A program made the position numbers and the translations under genes. Under the pieces are notes generated by a model. The model did not search any database, was not told the DNA's origin, and saw nothing but the letters and a program-made list of their open reading frames with translations. 15,087 bases of DNA from contig JAZSEP010000065.1 of NCBI GenBank assembly GCA_045531755.1, positions 1 to 15,087 of the forward strand, in the 5' to 3' direction. The DNA is from UBA11540 sp045531755. GTDB lineage: Bacteria; Bacillota; Clostridia; Oscillospirales; Ruminococcaceae. Shown one piece after another: positions 14,817-15,087 of the stretch. The stretch's first letter is position 1, and every line of letters starts with the position of its first letter.

Positions 14817-15087
14817 ATGGGAAAAGACGTTATCATTGCCTGCGACTTCCCGGGAGCAGAGCAAACGATTGCATTTTTAGACCGTTTTGAAGGCAAAAAG
14901 CCCTTCGTTAAAATCGGTATGGAACTGTTCTATGCCGCAGGTCCGCAAATTATCTATGACATCAAAAACCGCGGACACAAAATCTTTTTGGATTTAAAGC
15001 TCCACGATATCCCCAACACCGTCAAAAAGGCCATGTCAGTCTTATCGGGCTTGGATGTGGATATTTGCAATCTCCACGCAGGCGGAA
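14817..15087 (+). CDS. pyrF: Orotidine 5'-phosphate decarboxylase, N-terminal 90 codons (cut by window edge)
   Basis: Last step of UMP synthesis, decarboxylating OMP. The translation from ATG 14817 shows VIIACDFPG (5-13, Asp10), KIGMELF (32-38, Lys32) and DLKLHDIPNTV (59-69). Together these give the classic Lys-Asp-Lys-Asp charge network (Lys32, Asp59, Lys61, Asp64) of class I OMP decarboxylases. GGAG (14804-14807) sits about 9 nt upstream, inside the end of pyrD, so translation is probably coupled. The frame continues past the right edge; a pyrE is expected further on but not seen. Confidence 0.96.
   Translation, partial: MGKDVIIACDFPGAEQTIAFLDRFEGKKPFVKIGMELFYAAGPQIIYDIKNRGHKIFLDLKLHDIPNTVKKAMSVLSGLDVDICNLHAGG

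Noticed and set aside
13718..14896. A 392-codon open frame on the minus strand across pyrK, pyrD and pyrF
   Set aside because: It lies opposite three clear genes, has a low-complexity Ser/Cys/His-rich translation with no recognisable domain, and lacks a ribosome site; it is an antisense shadow.
1..15087. CRISPR array, insertion sequence, prophage, tRNA or defence genes
   Set aside because: No spaced direct repeats, transposase or integrase motifs, terminal inverted repeats or cloverleaf sequences were seen. Genes are housekeeping with even spacing.

Overview
This window looks like chromosome of a Gram-positive, spore-forming anaerobe of the class Clostridia (inference). The reasons are a PyrDB/PyrK-type dihydroorotate dehydrogenase, a SpoVB-like flippase, strong purine-rich Shine-Dalgarno sites, ArgR-type operators, a PyrR-style attenuator and a moderate base composition. 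No mobile element, tRNA, rRNA or CRISPR array was seen. The layout is simple: everything from 1 to 8521 is on the minus strand and everything from 8758 to 15087 is on the plus strand, diverging from one intergenic region at 8522-8757.

Minus strand, left part (1-2573): an arginine operon argC-argJ-argB, with argB running off the left edge. The genes are 9-12 nt apart. The order gives the cyclic acetylated-ornithine route, with ArgJ recycling the acetyl group. Upstream of argC are a promoter and two ARG boxes at the classical 21-bp centre spacing, one of them a perfect consensus match, so the operon should be repressed by ArgR.

Minus strand, middle part (2673-6953): a three-gene unit read from an extended -10 promoter at 6945-6953. 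It encodes a secreted GHL10-like plus amidase_3 peptidoglycan hydrolase, a short QueG-like double [4Fe-4S] protein, and a small calcineurin-like phosphoesterase that has lost three metal-site residues. The last two overlap by 4 nt. I do not know a described system with this composition. Upstream of it lies a SpoVB/MOP-family flippase (6971-8521).

Plus strand (8587-15087): a pyrimidine operon, pyrC-carB-pyrK-pyrD-pyrF, with pyrF cut by the right edge. It starts from a near-consensus promoter. The roughly 135-nt leader can be folded by eye into a complete PyrR-type attenuator: a binding loop with a CNGNGA hexaloop, an overlapping antiterminator, and an intrinsic terminator just before pyrC. carB has no carA beside it.

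Arginine and pyrimidine synthesis share carbamoyl phosphate. The window holds the two pathways as separate, divergently oriented operons with separate controls (ArgR and PyrR), and carB belongs to the pyrimidine side. The most unusual items are the degenerate phosphoesterase with its QueG-like partner, the divergent PyrR loop and the missing carA. Most of the window is otherwise well-known metabolism, and I do not claim a new defence or mobile system.
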